Shown: positions 16,950-27,013, counted from the first letter of the stretch. The stretch is 64,000 nt of DNA from Holophagae bacterium (GCA_030429565.1 JAUIFE010000003.1:124001-188000), one strand, 5' to 3'. Program-made: numbers and translations. Notes: generated from the letters alone by a model not told the origin.

Positions 16950-17495
16950 TTAGGCGTCCGGCTCGATGTAGCCGATGTTGCCGTCCTTACGTCGGTAGAC
17001 GACGTTGACGCGGTCGGTTTCATGGTTGCGGAAGATGATGAACTCTTGGTCGAGTTTGGTGAGTTCGTCGACGGCTTCGTCGAGGCTCATGGGTTTTACC
17101 ACGGAGTTGTCGGTGCGGATAATTTCGAGTTCGCCGTCGCCGGGTGTTTCGGCGGGGGTCGGTGGGTGGCTGATCACATGGTGGCGAATCGATTCCGTGG
17201 TGTTGCGCTTGAGCGTGGTTTTTTTCTCTTTGAACTTTTTGACCTGGGTTTCCAGTTTCTCGACAGCGCGGTCGATGGAACCGAACATGTCACTGGTCTC
17301 CTCGGCACAGTGGAAGGCACGTTTCTTCGATAAAAACTTGACCTCGGCTTTTTGCCGATACTTTTCCACAGATAGGACTACGGTTACATCATGGATGTCA
17401 TCGAGATGTTTGGCCAACCGCTCGAGTTTCCCTTTGGTAAAGGTCCGAATGCGATCAGTGATATCGACTCCGCGTCCTGTGAAATCTATTCTCAT
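16950..17495 (-). CDS. hpf: Ribosome hibernation promoting factor, long form
   Basis: A 181-residue ribosome hibernation factor. The N-terminal S30AE domain (MRIDFTGRGVDITDRIRTF to about residue 100) binds the 30S decoding region. The C-terminal domain (~125-181, with KPMSLDEAVDEL and FRNHETDRVNVVYRRKDGNIGYIEP) mediates 100S dimer formation in long-form HPF. The start is the ATG at 17495, which has an excellent AGGAGG upstream; longer upstream extensions of the frame have no homology and overlap rpoN. It lies 16 bases after rpoN, a classical arrangement. Confidence 0.93.
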   Translation of the reverse strand: MRIDFTGRGVDITDRIRTFTKGKLERLAKHLDDIHDVTVVLSVEKYRQKAEVKFLSKKRAFHCAEETSDMFGSIDRAVEKLETQVKKFKEKKTTLKRNTTESIRHHVISHPPTPAETPGDGELEIIRTDNSVVKPMSLDEAVDELTKLDQEFIIFRNHETDRVNVVYRRKDGNIGYIEPDA

Positions 17496-17511
17496 AGCGC
17501 CTCCTATTGGT

Positions 17512-18942
17512 TTAGATCTTCTTTCTGCGTTTGGAAGAGGAGGGGATCCCCAACTCTTCACGGTACTTGGCAACAGTGCGCCGCGCAATTTGAATGCCCT
17601 CGCGAGTGAGGATCTTCACGATGGTGGCGTCACTGTAAGGTTTGGCGGGAGATTCCTCGCTGCACAACTTGCGGATTTTTTCTTTAACCGCGAGCGAAGA
17701 AACATCGTCTCCGTGGGCCGAGGCCAGGCCGGAACGGAAGAAATACTTGAGCTCGTAGACACCGCGCGGGGTGTGGACGTATTTGTTGTTGACGACGCGC
17801 GAGACTGTCGACTCGTGCATACCAATATCATCGGCGACTTCGCGCAAAACCAGCGGTTTCATGTGTTCGACGCCTTTGTCGAAGAAATCGCGCTGGTGGC
17901 GGACCAGCGATTCGGCCACCTTGTAGATGGTGCGGTTGCGCTGATCCAAGCTGCGAATCAACCACATGGCCGACTTGAACTTGTCTTTGATGTAGTCGGA
18001 AGCTTCCTTGTCGTTGCCCTTGGCTTGCTCGAGGATTTTGGGGTAACTGGCGGAAACGCGCAGGCGCGGCGTGCCCTCGTCGTTGAGCTGAATGACGTAC
18101 TCGTCGTCAACTTTAACAATGTAAACATCGGGCTGAATATACTGGGGCGGTAGCGGCGCAAAGGCGCGGCCGGGTTCGGGGTCGAACTCTTTAATGGCCT
18201 CCAAGTACTCTTTCAGGGTGTCCTTGTCGATGTTATAGATCTGCATGATCTCTTTGTATTTTTGTTTGTAGATCAGATCGAAGTGATCCAGCAACAGGGA
18301 TTCCAGTTCGGTGCCGCTCCACTCGGAGTAGGCCAACTGGATTTCCAAACACTCGCGCAAGTTGCGCGCGCCGACGCCGATGGGATCGAACTCGCGAATG
18401 GCTTGCCAGACTTGGTTTACCTCTTCCAGGCGCCACTCGCCGGCTTCGGCAATTTCTTCCAATTCCGCCACCAAACGGCCGGCGTCGTTGATGTTGCCGA
18501 TAATCTCAATGCCGATCTCAAAACCGCGCTCGTTGAGGGGCAATAAGCCGAGCTGGTGTTCCAGGTGTTCTTGCAAGGTTTCGCGTGAGGAAACCATGTT
18601 CTCAAACGAGGGGTAATCGCTGGGGTCGCGGAACTCGCGGTCGCGGTTCTTGGGCTGGTGATCGGTGAGGTATTCCTGAAAATATTGGTCCATATCGATG
18701 TTGTCGATATGGTTGTCCATGCCCGTATCGGCGGCGTCGCTTCCCTCGCGTTCGTTGGCGGCGTGTTCTTCTTCGCCGTAATCGCGCTGGTCTTCCAAAA
18801 CGGGGTTTTCCAACAACTCATTTTGAATGGTGTCGGTTAACTCGAGACGCGACATCTGCAGCAGTTTGATTGCCTGCTGCAAGCTTTGCGTCATGACCAG
18901 TTTTTGCGAAAGTTTTAACGATAAACGTTGTTCGAGTGCCAT
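17512..18942 (-). CDS. rpoN: RNA polymerase sigma-54 factor
   Basis: A 476-residue sigma-54. Region I (1-50) is Gln/Leu-rich with QKLVMTQSLQQAIKLLQMS, the activator-contact helix. Region II (50-115) is acidic. The core-binding and DNA-binding parts follow, with the helix-turn-helix around MHESTVSRVVNNKYVHTPRGVYELKYFF. The C-terminal RpoN box is ARRTVAKYREELGIPSSS and reads the -24 element. Full length for the family. It forms part of the lptB-rpoN-hpf cluster, a context conserved in Gram-negative bacteria. No sigma-54 activator is encoded in the window. Confidence 0.97.
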   Translation of the reverse strand: MALEQRLSLKLSQKLVMTQSLQQAIKLLQMSRLELTDTIQNELLENPVLEDQRDYGEEEHAANEREGSDAADTGMDNHIDNIDMDQYFQEYLTDHQPKNRDREFRDPSDYPSFENMVSSRETLQEHLEHQLGLLPLNERGFEIGIEIIGNINDAGRLVAELEEIAEAGEWRLEEVNQVWQAIREFDPIGVGARNLRECLEIQLAYSEWSGTELESLLLDHFDLIYKQKYKEIMQIYNIDKDTLKEYLEAIKEFDPEPGRAFAPLPPQYIQPDVYIVKVDDEYVIQLNDEGTPRLRVSASYPKILEQAKGNDKEASDYIKDKFKSAMWLIRSLDQRNRTIYKVAESLVRHQRDFFDKGVEHMKPLVLREVADDIGMHESTVSRVVNNKYVHTPRGVYELKYFFRSGLASAHGDDVSSLAVKEKIRKLCSEESPAKPYSDATIVKILTREGIQIARRTVAKYREELGIPSSSKRRKKI

Positions 18943-18957
18943 TGTCGCTCCCGATAA

Positions 18958-19689
18958 TTAATCAAGCGTGAATCCATCACCTAGATAGGTTTTCCGTACC
19001 TGCTCGTCCTGAGCTAACTCTTCCGGGGAGCCCTCCTTCAATATGACACCTTCGCTTAAAACATAGACGCGTTGGGTGATCTTTAGGGTCTCGCGCGCGC
19101 TGTGGTCGGTTATCAGAACACCGATGTTTCTGGCTCTCAGCTTTTCAATGATCAATTGTATATCCCCGACTACTTTGGGGTCAATCCCTGCGAACGGCTC
19201 GTCGAGCAGGATAAAGGAGGGGTTGTTGGTCAGGGCGCGCGCAATCTCGACGCGGCGCCGCTCACCACCACTTAAGGTGTAGCCGACACTGCGTCTTATG
19301 TGCTCCACGTTAAAATCCAACAACAACTGTTCCATGCGGTCGACTCGTTCCGACGAGGTCAGATCAAGCAGCTCCAAGGTGGCCAGTAGGTTCTCTTCCA
19401 CGGTCATGCGCCGGAAAATACTCGCTTCTTGCGGCAAGTAGGAAACACCCTCGCGGGCGCGCTGGTACATCGGCTTGTCGGTTAAGTCGTTGCCGTTGAG
19501 CAGAATGCGGCCGCTGTCGGGTTTGATCAGGCCGACGATCATGTAAAAGGTGGTGGTTTTACCCGCCCCGTTGGGGCCAAGCAGGCCGACCACTTCGCCG
19601 GATTGGACTTTTAAGTCCACTTTCTTAACAACTTCGCGGCCTTTATATGATTTTGCTAACGCATTGGCTTCTAATACAGATCCGGTCAT
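18958..19689 (-). CDS. lptB: LPS export ABC transporter ATP-binding protein
   Basis: A 243-residue ATPase that powers extraction of LPS from the inner membrane with LptF/LptG. Walker A is GPNGAGKTT, the Q-loop lies near [14 protein letters not shown], the signature is [15 protein letters not shown], Walker B is [12 protein letters not shown] and the switch His is in [10 protein letters not shown]. The length is typical. It lies between the LptC/LptA-like gene (45-base gap) and rpoN (16-base gap). LptF/LptG are not in the window. Confidence 0.96.
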   Translation of the reverse strand: MTGSVLEANALAKSYKGREVVKKVDLKVQSGEVVGLLGPNGAGKTTTFYMIVGLIKPDSGRILLNGNDLTDKPMYQRAREGVSYLPQEASIFRRMTVEENLLATLELLDLTSSERVDRMEQLLLDFNVEHIRRSVGYTLSGGERRRVEIARALTNNPSFILLDEPFAGIDPKVVGDIQLIIEKLRARNIGVLITDHSARETLKITQRVYVLSEGVILKEGSPEELAQDEQVRKTYLGDGFTLD

Positions 19690-19733
19690 TCAGCCTTCCC
19701 AGAGTTGCACGCGCGCCATTGAGCGCGATTTAT

Positions 19734-21680
19734 TTATCTTTGCGAATTTTCGACGATGTTTGAGTTTATGCGCGTGGTGCCCGGACCGGATCGCATGGTA
19801 CCATCCTTTAAGTTGTAGGTCAATTCCGGTCCTACGAATTCACCCGAGGGGTGATTGAAAACAACATCTCTATTGTTACCAAGGAATTGAAGCGTCTGTT
19901 CGGCCCGTTGGTAGTGCATGATTTGCGCCTGACCACTAACCGGTTCGCTCGTTCCGTCCTTGCTGCTCACGCCGCCTTGAAACACCACGTCGCCCGTGGC
20001 GGTGAGCTGATCCACCACCTGTTGTTTGCGCTCCTCGACCACGGTCACTTCCAATAAATCGCAGCTCAGTTTGCCGCGTCCCGGCCAAACGGCTTCGGCC
20101 ACATTTTGGAAGACCAATACGCCGGCGGCTTGCGAGAGTTTCATGGTTTTGGCGTCGAGTAAGAATACGCCGTCCTCGGTTTGAAGGTTTAGGCTGACGC
20201 GGTCATCGGTTTCGAGCTCGTACACGTCTTCGTCAATTTTGCGCAGGTTGATCTCGGGTGCCTTAATCGTGTGCTGTTCGTGTTGCAGCTTGGCGGGGGC
20301 GCCGGTGATTTTGAAGGTGTGGCTCGGCAGTTTTAATTCGAGTTGGTCGCCCCAGCAGCGCGTCGGTACCGGTTCGCTCATGCGGTAGGTAATGGTGACG
20401 AAACGGAAGGCGAAAATTTCGCGTTCTTCGCCGTCCCAGTTGGTAAGCAAGATGCGATCGCCGTAAATGCGCACGTCTTCGTCGTTGTCGATGAGTTCAC
20501 TGCCTGAGCTGAAAATGACATTGCGTTCGCGGTGCGAAATGCGCAGCTCGCCGGCGTTGCCCACTTGGCCGCCGTATTTAAAGGAAGGGTTGCCGGCGAT
20601 GAACGTGTTCAGGGCGCGGCCGTTCTCGAATTGGGTCTCGAGGCCTTTTTCGCCAACGAGGTGGAGTTTGGCGGGCCCGCCGTTGTCGGCGTTCAGCGTC
20701 AGGGGATTGTTGCTTTTCAGGAGCAACGGGAGTGAACCGATCAAGGTCAGTGTCAGAGCGCCGGTGTCGGCGCTGAGCGTGTACCCGTCCTCGGCAACCA
20801 TCGAAAGCTTGGCTTGGGCGCCGGTGCGAATATCGCGCAACAGCCGGCCTTGGTCGTCGAAGCGAATGGCGAGACGTGGCGATTGGAGTTCGCCTTTGTT
20901 CCAGGTGAAACGGCCGGGCTCGCCGATGACGGTGGCTTGCTCCATAATAATGTCGCGGTTTTTTTGTGAGCGGAAGCTGAATTCAATGGTTTCGGCGCGC
21001 AGTTTGGCGAGGTTGTCGGCGCTATCGACGCAGTCAACCGCGCCGTTGCGGATGATCCCGCGTGCCTTGCTTTGGTCGATGGTCATTTGATCGGCGTTAA
21101 TGGTGACCTTGCCTTTGCTGTCGCGGCTCACATTGAAAACAACCTCGTCCTGCAATTCGACCGATGCGTAGGGTTTGTAACGCAGCCCGCGGCAGCGGCC
21201 TTGCGATTCGCCCATGAAGAACGTGACTTCGGCTTCACTGACATAGGTGCCGTCCTTTAAGGCGGTTACGGGACCCGGTGTTTCCAAGCGAAAGCCATCG
21301 GTTTCTTCTATCACGACCAGCTTGTTTTCGGCGGCTTCCAGGACCTGTAAGCCGGCTTCGTTATTGCGGTAGCGATCGGCTTTAATGCGGTAGCGACGGC
21401 CGTTTTCATTGGCTTGTAGTTCCAGGCCGCCCTCTAGTTCCAGTTGGTCTTCCCCAATGAGGGTCACCTGCGAGGAGGTGCCGGACTGAATCAGATTACC
21501 TTCGGCATCGTAGGCGGCATGGCGCACGTCGCGGCCGCGCAAGCCTTGGGGAAGGCCGGCCTTGCGCGGGTCGGTTTTTTCGATCGGGACTGTCTCGGTT
21601 TTCGTCGAGAGATAGACGAAATAACCACAGATGACAATCATGGAGAGAATCAGTCCCCGACTGAGCCACTTTTTGATCAT
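19734..21680 (-). CDS. lptC: LptC with C-terminal LptA/OstA-like extension
   Basis: A 648-residue envelope protein with one N-terminal membrane helix (~7-25, LILSMIVICGYFVYL). An LptC-like domain follows to ~190 (HAAYDAEGNLIQSGTSSQ, DGFRLETPGPV). From ~190 on, it shows OstA/LptA-type beta strands (VTINADQMTIDQSKARGI; VTGDVVFQGG-like strands at the C terminus) through to about 640. Canonical LptC is ~190 residues and LptA ~180, so this single chain is far longer than either and could form much of the periplasmic bridge that carries LPS from LptB2FG to LptD. No separate lptA lies in the cluster, consistent with a fusion. The domain boundary and number of repeats are inferred. Confidence 0.8.
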   Translation of the reverse strand: MIKKWLSRGLILSMIVICGYFVYLSTKTETVPIEKTDPRKAGLPQGLRGRDVRHAAYDAEGNLIQSGTSSQVTLIGEDQLELEGGLELQANENGRRYRIKADRYRNNEAGLQVLEAAENKLVVIEETDGFRLETPGPVTALKDGTYVSEAEVTFFMGESQGRCRGLRYKPYASVELQDEVVFNVSRDSKGKVTINADQMTIDQSKARGIIRNGAVDCVDSADNLAKLRAETIEFSFRSQKNRDIIMEQATVIGEPGRFTWNKGELQSPRLAIRFDDQGRLLRDIRTGAQAKLSMVAEDGYTLSADTGALTLTLIGSLPLLLKSNNPLTLNADNGGPAKLHLVGEKGLETQFENGRALNTFIAGNPSFKYGGQVGNAGELRISHRERNVIFSSGSELIDNDEDVRIYGDRILLTNWDGEEREIFAFRFVTITYRMSEPVPTRCWGDQLELKLPSHTFKITGAPAKLQHEQHTIKAPEINLRKIDEDVYELETDDRVSLNLQTEDGVFLLDAKTMKLSQAAGVLVFQNVAEAVWPGRGKLSCDLLEVTVVEERKQQVVDQLTATGDVVFQGGVSSKDGTSEPVSGQAQIMHYQRAEQTLQFLGNNRDVVFNHPSGEFVGPELTYNLKDGTMRSGPGTTRINSNIVENSQR

Positions 21681-21730
21681 GAAACGGGTTCCTGCTGCAA
21701 AAACGGATCAAGCGCGCCAGACTTGCCTGG

Positions 21731-23416
21731 TTAGTTTTCCGATGGGCGCATTTCGATGATTTGAACCTGATAATCATCGCGGAAAGGCGTCAAAGAATAC
21801 ACCAAATCGACCGAATCGAAGCGCTCGAATTCGAAATTAAGGTCGTTGGGATGGTAGAAGGTGCACTTTCTTGCGACGTGACCGTCGCTGGCTTCGAAGT
21901 GAAACCAGGGGCCCTTGCGCACGGGTTCGGATTCCAAAATGAGACCGGCGGTCATGAAGGCGGGCATTTGGTTGCCAATACCGAAGGGTTCCATTTTGGA
22001 GATGGTGGAAAACAGTTTGCGATCTAAGTCTTGCCAATCAACGACGGCGTCGACAAAAAAGATCAATTTACAGGGGTTGTCGCGGCTGTCGATGATTTCA
22101 TTCATGCGTTGGCGGAATTGAGGGATGTTGGTAACGGGTAACGAAACGCCGGCCGCTTCGGGGTGACCGCCATAGGTATTGAGTAGCGAAGCAATGCGGT
22201 CGAGGGGTTCGAGGATGTTGAGCCCGGGAATACTGCGAATGGAGCCGTGGGCCTCGTGATCGTCGAAGGAAAGCACGCAGGTCGGGCGGCCGTAACGGCG
22301 CAGGATTTTACAGGCCATGATGCCGAGAATGCCGCGATGCCAGTGGCGACCGGCGACGACGATAAACGACGGGATTTTGTTGCGGTACATGTGGCGCAAC
22401 TGGCAATTAATTTTCTGTTCCAGCTCGCGTTCCAACATCTGACGGACGGTGTTCATGCCGTCCATGATTTCCACAATGCGGTGCGCTTCTTTGGGGTTTT
22501 CCGCGCGGAAAAACGCAATCGAGGTGTCGGGATCACCGAGGCGTCCCGGCGCGTTGATGCGTGGCGCGACCTTAAAGCTGATGTCGAGCGCGTTGGGCAT
22601 GCCGCGCACACCGAGCTTGCGCAGGAGGCAGCGGATCGGGCCGTGATCGTCGCGGTGGATTTCGCGCAAGCCACTGGCGACAATCCAGCGGTTCTCTTCA
22701 CGCAAAGGGACCATGTCGGCAATGGTGCCAATGGCGGCGATGGTAACGTACCTGGCCAAGTCGACGCGGTTGGGATAACGCGTTTGTAGCGCTTGCACCA
22801 GTTTGAAGGCAACACCGGCGCCGGATAGTTCCTTAAAGGGGTAACAGGAGCCGCGTTCCTTGGGATTGAGGACGGCCAAGGCGGGCGGGCGTTCGGTGTC
22901 GGGCGTGTGGTGATCGGTGATGATCACGTCGAGCGCCAACGTGCGCGCGTACTCGAGTTCCGCGAAGGCACGAGCGCCGGTATCCACGGTAATGATTAAA
23001 CTGACCTTGTCTTCCTCGGCCAACAAACGCATGCGTTCGCACTGCAACCCGACGCCTTCGAAGAAGCGGTCGGGAATGTAGTAAAACACGTCGCCGCCCA
23101 ACTCCTCGAGCGCTTGGGTGAGGATGGCGATGGCGGTGACACCGTCGGCATCGTAGTCGCCGTAAATGCAAATGCGTTCACCGCCTGCCAAGGCCTGCTC
23201 GATGCGCTGCACGGCGATGGCCATGTCCGGTACCAAAAAGGGATCGGGCGGTTGGTAGCTGCACGGCTCCAGAAAATCCTCAATCGTCGAATGATCGAGG
23301 ATCTTGCGGTTGATCAGGCATTTTGCAAGCAGTGGATCAATTTGGTGGCATTCGGTGAGTTCGTTGATTTGGTCTGGGTCTGGCTCCAGGAGCTGCCATT
23401 CCTTTACCATCCTCAA
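21731..23416 (-). CDS. recJ: Single-stranded-DNA-specific exonuclease RecJ
   Basis: A 5'-3' exonuclease on single-stranded DNA used in recombination and repair, 561 residues. DHH-family motifs are [11 protein letters not shown] (~80), TVDTGA (~145), the DHH of ITDHHTPD (~170), and DHHA1-type sequence [12 protein letters not shown] (~425). Size and motif order fit RecJ. The TTG at 23416 overlaps the accA stop by two bases, which suggests translational coupling; an ATG two codons later is the alternative start. Confidence 0.95.
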   Translation of the reverse strand: MRMVKEWQLLEPDPDQINELTECHQIDPLLAKCLINRKILDHSTIEDFLEPCSYQPPDPFLVPDMAIAVQRIEQALAGGERICIYGDYDADGVTAIAILTQALEELGGDVFYYIPDRFFEGVGLQCERMRLLAEEDKVSLIITVDTGARAFAELEYARTLALDVIITDHHTPDTERPPALAVLNPKERGSCYPFKELSGAGVAFKLVQALQTRYPNRVDLARYVTIAAIGTIADMVPLREENRWIVASGLREIHRDDHGPIRCLLRKLGVRGMPNALDISFKVAPRINAPGRLGDPDTSIAFFRAENPKEAHRIVEIMDGMNTVRQMLERELEQKINCQLRHMYRNKIPSFIVVAGRHWHRGILGIMACKILRRYGRPTCVLSFDDHEAHGSIRSIPGLNILEPLDRIASLLNTYGGHPEAAGVSLPVTNIPQFRQRMNEIIDSRDNPCKLIFFVDAVVDWQDLDRKLFSTISKMEPFGIGNQMPAFMTAGLILESEPVRKGPWFHFEASDGHVARKCTFYHPNDLNFEFERFDSVDLVYSLTPFRDDYQVQIIEMRPSEN

Positions 23417-24369
23417 CCAACCTGTGCATATTTGCCCATGTTTCTGAATTTGCGGTAACGCTGATCGAGCAGTTGATCAATATCCCGCTTGCGAAGGTCG
23501 TCGAGTTGGCTTTGCAGGTGCTCGGCGAGGTGACGCATCATGAGGGGTGGGTCGGCGTGGGCGCCACCCAAGGGTTCCTCGCAAATGCTGTCGATGAGGT
23601 CGAGTTTCTTGAGTTTTTCGGCGGTCAAATTAAGCGCCTCGGCTGCTTTTGGCGCCTGTTCGGCGTCTTTCCATAAGATGGAAGCGCAACCTTCGGGTGA
23701 AATCACGGAATAAATCGAGTTTTGTAAGAGGCTGATATGGTCGCCGACACCGATGGCGAGCGCGCCGCCGGAGCCGCCTTCACCGATCACGTAAACCAAA
23801 ATTGGCACGCGCAAAACGGCCATCTCTTTGAGGTTCAAGGCGATGGCCTCAGCCTGACCGCGTTCCTCGGCGTCGATGCCGGGATAGGCGCCCGGGGTGT
23901 CAATGAAGCAAACGACGGGGCGGTTGAATTTTTCGGCGAGTTTCATGAGGCGCAGCGCTTTGCGGTAACCCTCGGGACGCGGCATGCCGAAGTTGCGGTG
24001 CAGTTTCTGTTTGATGTCGCGGCCTTTTTGGTGACCGATCAAACACACGACTTCGCCGTTAAAGGTGCCGAACCCGCCCATGATGGCGGCATCGTCGGCA
24101 AAGCGACGGTCACCGTGGAGTTCTTCAAAGTCGGGGCAAAGATATTGAATGTAGTCGCGCGTGTAAGGCCGTTTGGGGTGGCGGGCGACTTGGCAGATTT
24201 GCCATTCGGTTAAATTTTTGTAGATGTCTTTTTGCAGTTTTGCCAGTTTCTGGCTTTGTTTTTCAATTTCGCGGTCCCTTTTGGACGAAGGCGGTTGCGC
24301 TTTCAGTCCCTCGAGCTTAGTTTTAAGCTCGATGATGGGGGCCTCTATGGTGCTGAGATCTTTACTCAT
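23413..24369 (-). CDS. accA: Acetyl-CoA carboxylase carboxyltransferase subunit alpha
   Basis: A 318-residue subunit that, with AccD, transfers the carboxyl group from biotin to acetyl-CoA in fatty acid synthesis. The N-terminal coiled helix ([14 protein letters not shown]) and the signature [37 protein letters not shown] and [12 protein letters not shown] are all present. The start at 24369 ([11 protein letters not shown]) gives the usual length of about 319; the frame is open upstream, but that extension is Arg/Pro-rich and unlike the family. It is the first gene of the accA-recJ-lpt-rpoN-hpf-hprK operon. Confidence 0.96.
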   Translation of the reverse strand: MSKDLSTIEAPIIELKTKLEGLKAQPPSSKRDREIEKQSQKLAKLQKDIYKNLTEWQICQVARHPKRPYTRDYIQYLCPDFEELHGDRRFADDAAIMGGFGTFNGEVVCLIGHQKGRDIKQKLHRNFGMPRPEGYRKALRLMKLAEKFNRPVVCFIDTPGAYPGIDAEERGQAEAIALNLKEMAVLRVPILVYVIGEGGSGGALAIGVGDHISLLQNSIYSVISPEGCASILWKDAEQAPKAAEALNLTAEKLKKLDLIDSICEEPLGGAHADPPLMMRHLAEHLQSQLDDLRKRDIDQLLDQRYRKFRNMGKYAQVG

Positions 24370-24866
24370 GGCTGCCATCACCTTTTGATTTTTTTGTCTG
24401 TGCCAGCATACAGTTTTGGCGACGCCGCCGTCAAGAGACTCACGTCGGCCAGGCCGGTGGCGCGCAAACGGTGAGCGGCAAGGGGTGGTGCGGGGACACG
24501 GCCGGGCCAAAGCGTGGCGGCGACGGGGTCGGCGTGGTGCCGCGTGGCAGGTGTGGCGAGGGGGGTGGGCAAAGCGGCTAAGTCGCTAGATGAGTTTAGG
24601 ATGAGGCTTTGGGGGGAATTATGGCGACGCTTTTCTTTATGCCTATCGCCGGCTTAGCGGCAACCGCGAGCGACGGCGTTGTGCGGCGCGGGAGACGATT
24701 GGCTGCGATCCGCGGGGCGGAGCGGTATCATCCCTTTGTCCCGGACCAAAACGCCGTAAACACAGGCTTGTCGCCTTTTTGTTTCTCTCAAAACGGGGAT
24801 CTGCTAACGTACCTTCTTTGCAACGCGCCGGCCCGTTGTGGCTCGGTCGGTTTTGGGAGTGAGTGA
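24370..24866. other. Divergent intergenic region, accA / waaA
   Basis: The 497 bases between the diverging accA and waaA genes must hold promoters for both. Short open frames here have no family resemblance. No promoter with good -35 and -10 elements was identified. Confidence 0.4.
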
Positions 24867-26174
24867 TTGAGCAAGAAACAAGCGTCCGCATCGCGCGGGG
24901 TCGCTTATTACCTGTGGTGGCTGGTTTACCAAACGTTGGTCGGCTTGGTGTTCGCGCTGACGGTGCCGGTTTTGCCCTTCTTGCGCCGGTTGCGGCCGGA
25001 TACGGCGGCATGGCTGCGCGCGCGCTTGTTGCCGGCGCCGCTGGGTTTCCAACCGGCGTTGTGGTTACACGCGGTCAGCCTGGGTGAAGCCAAGCTGGTG
25101 GTGGCCTTGCTCAAGGATTTGCCGGCGACGGCGCGCGAACGCTGTTTGGTGACGGCGACGACGCGTGCCGGTTTCGATTACTTTGCCAACCATTTGATAC
25201 CGAAACAGTTGTGTTATCTGCCTTGGGATCTGGCCTGGTGTTACCGGCGTTTGATGGGTGGTTACCGGCGACCGGATTTGGTTCTGGTTGAAACCGAGGT
25301 GTGGCCAAACCTGTTCCTCTCGACCAAACAGGCGGGTGCCCGCCTTATGATTGTCAACGGTCGGCTCGGTCCTAAAACCATGCGTTACCGGGGCAATCCT
25401 TTGCTGCGTTATGTGTTTGCTCAATTAGACGCGGTAGCGGCCCGCGGCAATCTCGATGTAGAACGGTTTTCGGCATTCGGGGTGGCGCCTGACCGCATTG
25501 TGGTCACGGGCAACATGAAGTTCGACCTCAAGCCGGGCGTCTTGCCGGAGCAAGGGGTTTTCCGTCGCTGGTTACAGGGTGTGGGGCCGCTATTTGTTTT
25601 CGCGTCGATCAGTACGGATGAGGTGCCGATGTTGGCACCACAAGCGCGGGCGTTGTTGGCGGCTTTTCCAGAAGCGCGATTGTTGTGGGCACCACGTCAT
25701 TTGGACGATTTGGCTGAGCACGAGGCGGCGCTGGCGGGCGAGGCGGCGGTTCGTCGCAGCGATTTGGTTGATGCCGATCTAAAAAGCCGTGTGCTGATCC
25801 TCAATACATTTGGTGAGCTGGCGGCTTGTTATGCGGACGCCTCGCTGAGTTTAATCGGTGGTAGCTTCAACCGGCGTGGCGGCCAAAACTTTCTCGAGTC
25901 ACTGCAGGCCGGTACGCCGGCGCTGATGGGACCGTCCACGGATAATTTTCGACGCGAGGTGGAAGAGGCGCGTGCCGCCGGAGCGATTGCGGTCATCGAG
26001 CGGGCTGAAGAGGTGGCGGCGGTCTTGGGCGGCTTAATGCGTGACCCGGATCGACTGCGTGTGATGTCGGCCAAAGCGAGTGAGTTTTTGACCAAACACG
26101 AAGGCGCGGTGAAACGCACACGCGCTTTCCTGCGCGACCAAAGCAGCGACGAAAACGCGCCGTTCGCGCCCTAA
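24867..26174 (+). CDS. waaA: 3-deoxy-D-manno-octulosonic acid (Kdo) transferase
   Basis: A 435-residue glycosyltransferase that adds Kdo from CMP-Kdo to the lipid A precursor at the cytoplasmic face of the inner membrane. The N-terminal helix (WWLVYQTLVGLVFALTVPVL) anchors it. The N-terminal GT-B half contains AVSLGEAKLVVAL and ETEVWPNLF; the C-terminal half contains ITGG-type sequence GGSFNRRGGQNFLE. The TTG start at 24867 follows GGGAG by about eight bases. A 14-bp tandem repeat begins six bases after the stop. Confidence 0.93.
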   Translation: MSKKQASASRGVAYYLWWLVYQTLVGLVFALTVPVLPFLRRLRPDTAAWLRARLLPAPLGFQPALWLHAVSLGEAKLVVALLKDLPATARERCLVTATTRAGFDYFANHLIPKQLCYLPWDLAWCYRRLMGGYRRPDLVLVETEVWPNLFLSTKQAGARLMIVNGRLGPKTMRYRGNPLLRYVFAQLDAVAARGNLDVERFSAFGVAPDRIVVTGNMKFDLKPGVLPEQGVFRRWLQGVGPLFVFASISTDEVPMLAPQARALLAAFPEARLLWAPRHLDDLAEHEAALAGEAAVRRSDLVDADLKSRVLILNTFGELAACYADASLSLIGGSFNRRGGQNFLESLQAGTPALMGPSTDNFRREVEEARAAGAIAVIERAEEVAAVLGGLMRDPDRLRVMSAKASEFLTKHEGAVKRTRAFLRDQSSDENAPFAP

Positions 26175-26180
26175 TCGAAT

Positions 26181-26276
26181 GGCCCGGAAAGGGTGGCCCG
26201 GAAAGGGTGGCCCGGAAAGGGTGGCCCGGAAAGGGTGGCCCGGAAAGGGTGGCCCGGAAAGGGTGGCCCGGAAAGG
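26181..26276 (+). repeat. 14-bp tandem repeat (about 6.9 copies)
   Basis: The unit GGCCCGGAAAGGGT is repeated six times in full (26181-26264) plus a 12-base partial unit to 26276, without visible variation. It sits directly after the waaA stop. Apparent reading frames through it are artefacts. Copy number is likely to vary between strains. Confidence 0.92.
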
Positions 26277-26358
26277 CCGCAAGTGGCGCTCCCCTGAGGC
26301 TGAAAAAAATGGGCGCGCGCATCGGGAACCGGCCGACGGCTGGGTACACTCACTCGCA

Positions 26359-26397
26359 CAAAAAAAGCAGGCGGCTCCAAAAGGAACGCACCTGCTT
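26359..26397 (-). terminator. Rho-independent terminator for the beta-barrel gene
   Basis: Read on the minus strand, AGCAGG and CCTGCT form the base of a stem, with an inner TTCC/GGA pairing, followed by a run of seven or more T. It lies about 50 bases beyond the stop at 26447. Confidence 0.7.
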
Positions 26398-26446
26398 CTC
26401 CGCGGACATCATCGGCATTAACCGGCCGACGCGCATGGTTTGGGTG

Positions 26447-27013
26447 TTAAAAATGCCAACCGACGGTTACCAGGAAGGACATCAAGTCGGTGTCGTCGAG
26501 GTTGTCGATCGTATCAACCGCGCTTGATTCCAAGGCGTCGGGGGTATAGATGATTTTGCCTTGCAGGCTGAGTTTATCGAAGAACATGGCTCCGGCACCG
26601 ACCTCCAGGCCGGTCTCGTTGTCGACAATCTCCAGGTCGATATTGTCCTTGTCCATGTTGGTGCGGTTGATACCGACCTGCAAAAAGAAGGTGGTGGCGA
26701 GCGGGTAAAACATCAAATCGGCGGAGATGATGTTGTCGACGTCGATGTCGATGCCGCCAAAGCGGTCTTCGCCCAGGATATCGTTGTAGCGACCGGAGCT
26801 GTCGATGATGAGGCCTTCCAATTTAACCGCAATCGCGGTGAACTTAAATTGAATGTTCCCGCCAAAGGCCAAGCCGTTGTCATTGTCGTCGAGCCCTTTG
26901 TTGGGCGAGTACATACCGCCCAGGACGCCAAAGGTAAGACCACCCGCTTGCAGCGGTGCGGCGGAAAAAGCGAAAACCAAGCCCAGCATGCAGATAAGGG
27001 CTGATCGTGACAT
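26447..27013 (-). CDS. Small outer-membrane beta-barrel protein
   Basis: A 188-residue exported protein: signal peptide MSRSALICMLGLVFAFSAAPLQAGG, then alternating strands typical of an eight-strand barrel (LTFGVLGGMYSP, NIQFKFTAIAVKLEGLII, ISADLMFYPLA, SLQGKIIYTP) and a C-terminal strand ending in aromatic residues (TVGWHF), as needed for BAM recognition. The start at 27013 follows GGAGG with five-base spacing. No enzyme motif is visible. Function unknown; it could be an OmpA/OmpX-like structural or adhesion protein. Confidence 0.75.
   Translation of the reverse strand: MSRSALICMLGLVFAFSAAPLQAGGLTFGVLGGMYSPNKGLDDNDNGLAFGGNIQFKFTAIAVKLEGLIIDSSGRYNDILGEDRFGGIDIDVDNIISADLMFYPLATTFFLQVGINRTNMDKDNIDLEIVDNETGLEVGAGAMFFDKLSLQGKIIYTPDALESSAVDTIDNLDDTDLMSFLVTVGWHF

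Noticed and set aside
26034-26349. Minus-strand frames with repeated PFPGHPFRATLSG-type sequence
   Set aside because: The repetition is the translation of the 14-bp tandem repeat, overlapping the real waaA gene.
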